DNA of 64,000 nucleotides from an uncultured Bryobacterales bacterium (GTDB taxonomy: Bacteria > Acidobacteriota > Terriglobia > Bryobacterales > UBA6623), in the NCBI GenBank assembly GCA_951813065.1, contig CATOTH010000011.1, forward strand, positions 124,001 through 188,000, in the 5' to 3' direction. A program made the position numbers and the translations under genes. This document shows, piece after piece, positions 61,042-64,000 of the stretch. Position 1 is the stretch's first letter; each line of letters begins with the position of its first letter. The notes beneath the pieces are model-generated. The model was given only the letters and a program-made list of their open reading frames with translations, did no database searches and had not been told where the DNA came from.

Positions 61042-61656
61042 CTGGTGTACCGCATGCAGACCCAAGCTCCCGGGATCGTGGACCTGGCCGACGAACCCGC
61101 TTCGGGCCGGAAGCTCGACGGACGCGACGACCCCTTCACGGAGCCGTTTGGGCGACAGTGCCTGCTCGCGCGGCGGGTGGTCGAGCGAGGAGTCCGCCAC
61201 TCACTGCTGGTCCATGGCTGGGAAAACGGAGTGTACAGCTGGGACCATCACAAGCAGATCCGCGAGTGGCTACCTCCTCGCGCGCAGGAAGTGGATTTGC
61301 CGACCGCGGGACTGATTCAGGACTTGAAGTCTCGAGGAGTGCTCGACCAGACACTTCTGGTCTTCACCACGTAGATGAGCCGGACGCCGTTCATCGCCCG
61401 CAAGGCATACGGGTCCCGGGTGGGGCGTGACCACCATCGGCATTCGATGGTGACATGATTCGCCGCCGCGGGAGTCAAGGGAGACTCCACCGTCGGTGCC
61501 ACCGACGAGTTCAGCGTCAGTTGCGCAGAAGAGGCGATCCATGTGTGCGACATCCATGCCACGGTCCAGCACTTGATGGGCCTGAATCAGGATGCACTGA
61601 CCTATCTCCACGGGGGCCGACACAAGCGCCTCACTGATACAGGTGGCGAGTACTGA
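61042..61656 (+). pseudogene. DUF1501 protein, 3' fragment with two nonsense codons
   Basis: A single frame from LVYRMQTQAPGIVDLADEP to a final TGA at 61654-61656 matches the C-terminal half of DUF1501 (sulfatase-like) proteins: FGRQCLLARRVVERGVRHSLLVHG, LIQDLKSRGVLDQTLLVF, TPF, GVKGDSTVGATDEF and HVCDIHATVQHLMGL. Two in-frame stops break it: TAG at 61372, where relatives have Glu of GGEFGRTP, and TGA at 61456, where relatives have Trp of the MWLAGGG segment. The N-terminal half is deleted. Not functional. Confidence 0.85.
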
Positions 61657-61764
61657 CGGAGATCTTGGCCTAACCAGTCGGCTTGACCCGCTGAGAGCAA
61701 GCGTGCCAGCGGGCGCAAGTTGCAACGCGCCAAGCCGCTGCTTACCATTGGGAAAGCATTGTTC

Positions 61765-62787
61765 ATGACACGTCGCGAACTCCTGCTGGCAGGCGCGGCT
61801 GCGCCTGCGGCTCTGGAGGCCATCACGCCAACCAAACAACTCGGCCTTGACCTGTTCAGCCTTCGTTCCCAGGGCTGGACCGCGTTCCAGCTTCTGGACT
61901 TCGCCCACGCCCACGGCGCGGCCGTGGTGAATTTCTCCGAACCCCGATTTCTCGGCAGCACCGATTCCGACCATCTCAAGCGTGTGCGCGAGCACGCGGA
62001 CTCGCTGGGCGTGAGGATCGAGGTCGGTTTCGGGTCGATCTGCCCGACCTCCACTCGTTTCGTCAAGGAAGACGGCTCCGCGCGCGATCAACTGCTCAGG
62101 ATGTTCGGGATCGCCCGGATCCTGGGCTCTCCCTTCGTGCGGTGCTACCTGGGCAGTGCGGAAGAGCGCAAGGGCGAGATTCCCCTTGAGCAACACATCG
62201 ACAACACGATCGCCGCCTGCCGGTCCGTCCGCGACGAGGACGGGCGCCACGGCATCAAGATCGCCGTGGAGAACCATGCCGGCGATCTGCAGGCCCAGCA
62301 GCTCCGCGACCTGGTCGAGGAGGCCGGTACCGATTATGTCGGCACCTTGCTTGACGCAGGCAACGCCACCTGGACGCTCGAGGATCCCTTCCATACGCTC
62401 GAAGTGCTGGCGCCGCTTGCCCTGACGACGGGCATTCGGGACTCCCGGATCTGGATCGAGGACGGCGCGGTCAGCGTCATGTGGGTTCCGATGGGCCGGG
62501 GCAGTATCGGGATGGAGCGATGGGCCCAGCGCTTCTTCGAACTCAGGCCCGACCTGGCGTTTTCCCTCGAGATCATCAATCTCCGCTCGGCCCGAAAGTT
62601 TGCTGTCCGCGACAAGGGGTTTTGGAAGCACTACCGGGACGTGCCGGCTTGGGTCTTCCAGGGATTCATGGAACTGGCCCGCGATGGCGAGCCCTACGTG
62701 CAAGCCAAGGGCGATCCTGTTGAACTCGAGCGACGGGAGGTTGAGGCCGACTTGGCGTACAGTCGGGAGTTGCTGGGGCTCGCCTAG
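61765..62787 (+). CDS. Sugar phosphate isomerase/epimerase-like TIM barrel protein
   Basis: 340 residues. The N-terminus TRRELLLAGAAAPAALEA looks like a short Tat-type signal (TRRELL). The body is an AP-endonuclease-2 / xylose-isomerase-like TIM barrel: LGLDLFSLRSQGWTAFQLLDFAHAHGAAVVNFSEPRF, HGIKIAVENHAGDLQAQQLRDLVEE, VGTLLDAGNATWTLEDPFHTL. The Glu, Asp and His of these motifs probably bind a divalent metal. Substrate unknown. ATG 61765 follows GGGAAAG; the frame extends to 61720. Confidence 0.82.
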   Translation: MTRRELLLAGAAAPAALEAITPTKQLGLDLFSLRSQGWTAFQLLDFAHAHGAAVVNFSEPRFLGSTDSDHLKRVREHADSLGVRIEVGFGSICPTSTRFVKEDGSARDQLLRMFGIARILGSPFVRCYLGSAEERKGEIPLEQHIDNTIAACRSVRDEDGRHGIKIAVENHAGDLQAQQLRDLVEEAGTDYVGTLLDAGNATWTLEDPFHTLEVLAPLALTTGIRDSRIWIEDGAVSVMWVPMGRGSIGMERWAQRFFELRPDLAFSLEIINLRSARKFAVRDKGFWKHYRDVPAWVFQGFMELARDGEPYVQAKGDPVELERREVEADLAYSRELLGLA

Positions 62788-62864
62788 TTCCACCGCGATT
62801 CTCGCCCTTCCGGGAGCCGCTCCCTGATTCGACTAATCTCGTTCAAACACCCTGAGGTATGACA

Positions 62865-64000
62865 ATGTACATCCGCACCCTCCTTGTTTCGATCCTGGCC
62901 GCCGCGAGCGTCCTCGCGGCCGAGATCCCGCGCGCGAAGCCGTCCGAGGTCGGGCTCTCGCAGGAACGCCTCGACAGGATCACGAGCGCTCTGGAGGCCG
63001 ACGTTCAGGCGGGCCGATTGGCCGGGGCGATCGGCGTCATCGCCCGCAAGGGCAAGATCGCCTACTGGAAGAACGTCGGCATGGCCGACCGCGAGAACGC
63101 AGAGCCTATGCGCGACGATGCGATCTTCCGCATCTACTCGATGACCAAGCCGATCGTAGGCGTCGCCCTGATGACCTTGTACGAGGAAGGCAAGTTCGCG
63201 CTCACCGACCCGGTCAGGAGGCATATTCCCGAACTCGGGGGCTTGATGGTCTGGGAAGGCGGCAAGAAGGTTCCGTCTGAGCGCGAGATGACGGTCCAGG
63301 ACCTCATGCGGCACACCTCTGGCCTGACGTACGGACTATTCGGTGACAGCGCCGTTGACGAGATGTACGAAAAAGCCAACGTCCTAGGCGGCAACAAGTC
63401 GATCGATGACTTTATCCAGAAGCTGTCCAAGCTGCCGCTCAAGCACCAGCCCGGATCGGCCTGGGAGTACAGCGTTTCCGTCGACGTGCAAGGCAGGCTG
63501 ATCGAGGTGCTCTCGGGAAAGGACCTTGCGACGTTCATGAAGGAGCGTGTGTTCGAGCCGCTGGACATGCCTGACACGACATTCGTGATTCGCCCCGAGG
63601 ACGAGGACCGGTTCGCGCAGGTGTACTTGCGCACCAGGGACAGGACCGGGATCGAGCCCGCCCCCAAGAATCGGTCATCGCGGTACTACAACCGGGACAG
63701 CCGCTGGTATTCGGGTGGCGGCGGGCTCGTGTCCACCGCACGTGATTACCTCCGCTTTTGCCAGATGATGCTGAACGGCGGGGTGCTCGACGGCGAGCGG
63801 ATTCTCAGCCGCAAGACAGTCGAGCTGATGACGATTGATCACATTGCCGAACTGCCCCGCGCCTCTTCGATTTCTCGCCCGGGCTACGGTTTCGGCCTTG
63901 ATTTCGCGGTCCACCTCGACCCCGCCAAGAGCGGGCTCAACGGCTCCCCCGGCGAGTACAACTGGGGTGGGTTGGCCGGCACGATCTTCTGGATCGATCC
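62865..64000 (+). CDS. Class C beta-lactamase-like serine hydrolase, 5' part (cut by window edge)
   Basis: About 378 codons visible. Signal peptide (YIRTLLVSILAAASVLAAE). Penicillin-binding/beta-lactamase fold: nucleophile Ser92 and Lys95 in YSMTK, VQDLMRHTSGLTYG, second motif YSV in WEYSVSVDVQGRLIEVLSG (family YxN, here Val), and GGGGLVSTARDYLRF. These enzymes in environmental bacteria are usually esterases or D-peptidases rather than resistance enzymes. The third motif (H/KxG) would lie beyond or near the window end (NWGG). Confidence 0.9.
   Translation, partial: MYIRTLLVSILAAASVLAAEIPRAKPSEVGLSQERLDRITSALEADVQAGRLAGAIGVIARKGKIAYWKNVGMADRENAEPMRDDAIFRIYSMTKPIVGVALMTLYEEGKFALTDPVRRHIPELGGLMVWEGGKKVPSEREMTVQDLMRHTSGLTYGLFGDSAVDEMYEKANVLGGNKSIDDFIQKLSKLPLKHQPGSAWEYSVSVDVQGRLIEVLSGKDLATFMKERVFEPLDMPDTTFVIRPEDEDRFAQVYLRTRDRTGIEPAPKNRSSRYYNRDSRWYSGGGGLVSTARDYLRFCQMMLNGGVLDGERILSRKTVELMTIDHIAELPRASSISRPGYGFGLDFAVHLDPAKSGLNGSPGEYNWGGLAGTIFWID

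Noticed and set aside
58896..61656. Possible stop-codon recoding in the DUF1501 and LysR fragments
   Set aside because: Both also show truncation or deletion, and the neighbouring genes use TAG and TGA as normal stops, so simple pseudogene decay explains the stops.
61688..61740. TPP-riboswitch-like CTGAGA motif before the TIM-barrel gene
   Set aside because: Only the short CTGAGA word is present; the remaining conserved blocks are missing.
62865..64000. Antibiotic-resistance beta-lactamase
   Set aside because: The SxxK motif is present, but the second motif is YSV rather than YxN and such secreted hydrolases in environmental bacteria are mostly esterases or peptidases; a resistance role is not supported.

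Overview
The window is GC-rich, densely coded bacterial chromosome with no rRNA, tRNA or CRISPR array that I could find. The gene content points to an Acidobacteriota-like genome, possibly Bryobacterales/Solibacter-like. The evidence is an SBBP-repeat secreted protein, a TonB-dependent receptor with an N-terminal carboxypeptidase-regulatory-like domain, PSCyt1/PSD1 and DUF1501 remnants, many small secreted enzymes, a GldA/F/G-DUF4340 transporter and the order ispE-prs-rplY-pth-rpsF-rpsR-rplI. This assignment is inference; no marker gene was compared.

Layout. 1-2033: 5' part of aconitase acnA (minus strand, cut by the window edge). 2281-9859: SBBP protein, TonB-dependent receptor, sodium:solute symporter, a decayed LysR regulator and a small exported protein. 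10009-12571: a complete IS66-family element with an 8-bp target duplication, carrying a DNA adenine methylase gene translationally coupled to its transposase. 12874-22605: complex I genes nuoC-D-H-I-J-K-L-M-N, without A, B, E, F and G. 22769-24978: ATP synthase Fo genes atpZ-I-B-E-F without any F1 gene. 24981-28708: PhoD-like phosphatase and S9 peptidase.

28709-34780: a decayed spacer, a spondin-domain protein, and an overlapping NtrC-type regulator / PDZ-membrane-GAF-PAS histidine kinase pair whose regulator lacks a normal GAFTGA loop. 35035-42243 (all minus): metY, a phosphopantetheinyl transferase coupled to a metallophosphoesterase closely resembling mycobacterial PptH, a lone RND adaptor, a TnpB remnant, an M48 protease and a DUF3500 protein. 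42793-47531: Gld-like ABC export cluster. 47594-56258: housekeeping run apt-ispE-prs-rplY-pth-rpsF-rpsR-rplI, then an SDR, a mutarotase-like protein, a NadD-like nucleotidyltransferase and a J-domain-like protein. 56429-64000: secreted mutarotase-like protein, esterase, a collapsed PSCyt1-PSD1/DUF1501 locus split by an IS110-family element with a structured leader (bridge-RNA candidate), a TIM-barrel isomerase and a truncated class C beta-lactamase-like protein.

How the genes fit together: the centre of the window is respiratory and energy metabolism (aconitase, complex I, ATP synthase Fo), placed as tight operons with start/stop overlaps. The right half is translation and nucleotide metabolism. 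Between them lie accessory secreted proteins, two intact insertion sequences and at least three gene remnants, so the accessory segments are being actively remodelled. The most notable items are the IS66 element with a methylase cargo and unusually long inverted ends, the PptT/PptH-like pair outside Actinobacteria, the NtrC-family regulator with an altered GAFTGA loop, and the IS110 element whose insertion point and subsequent deletion can be read directly.
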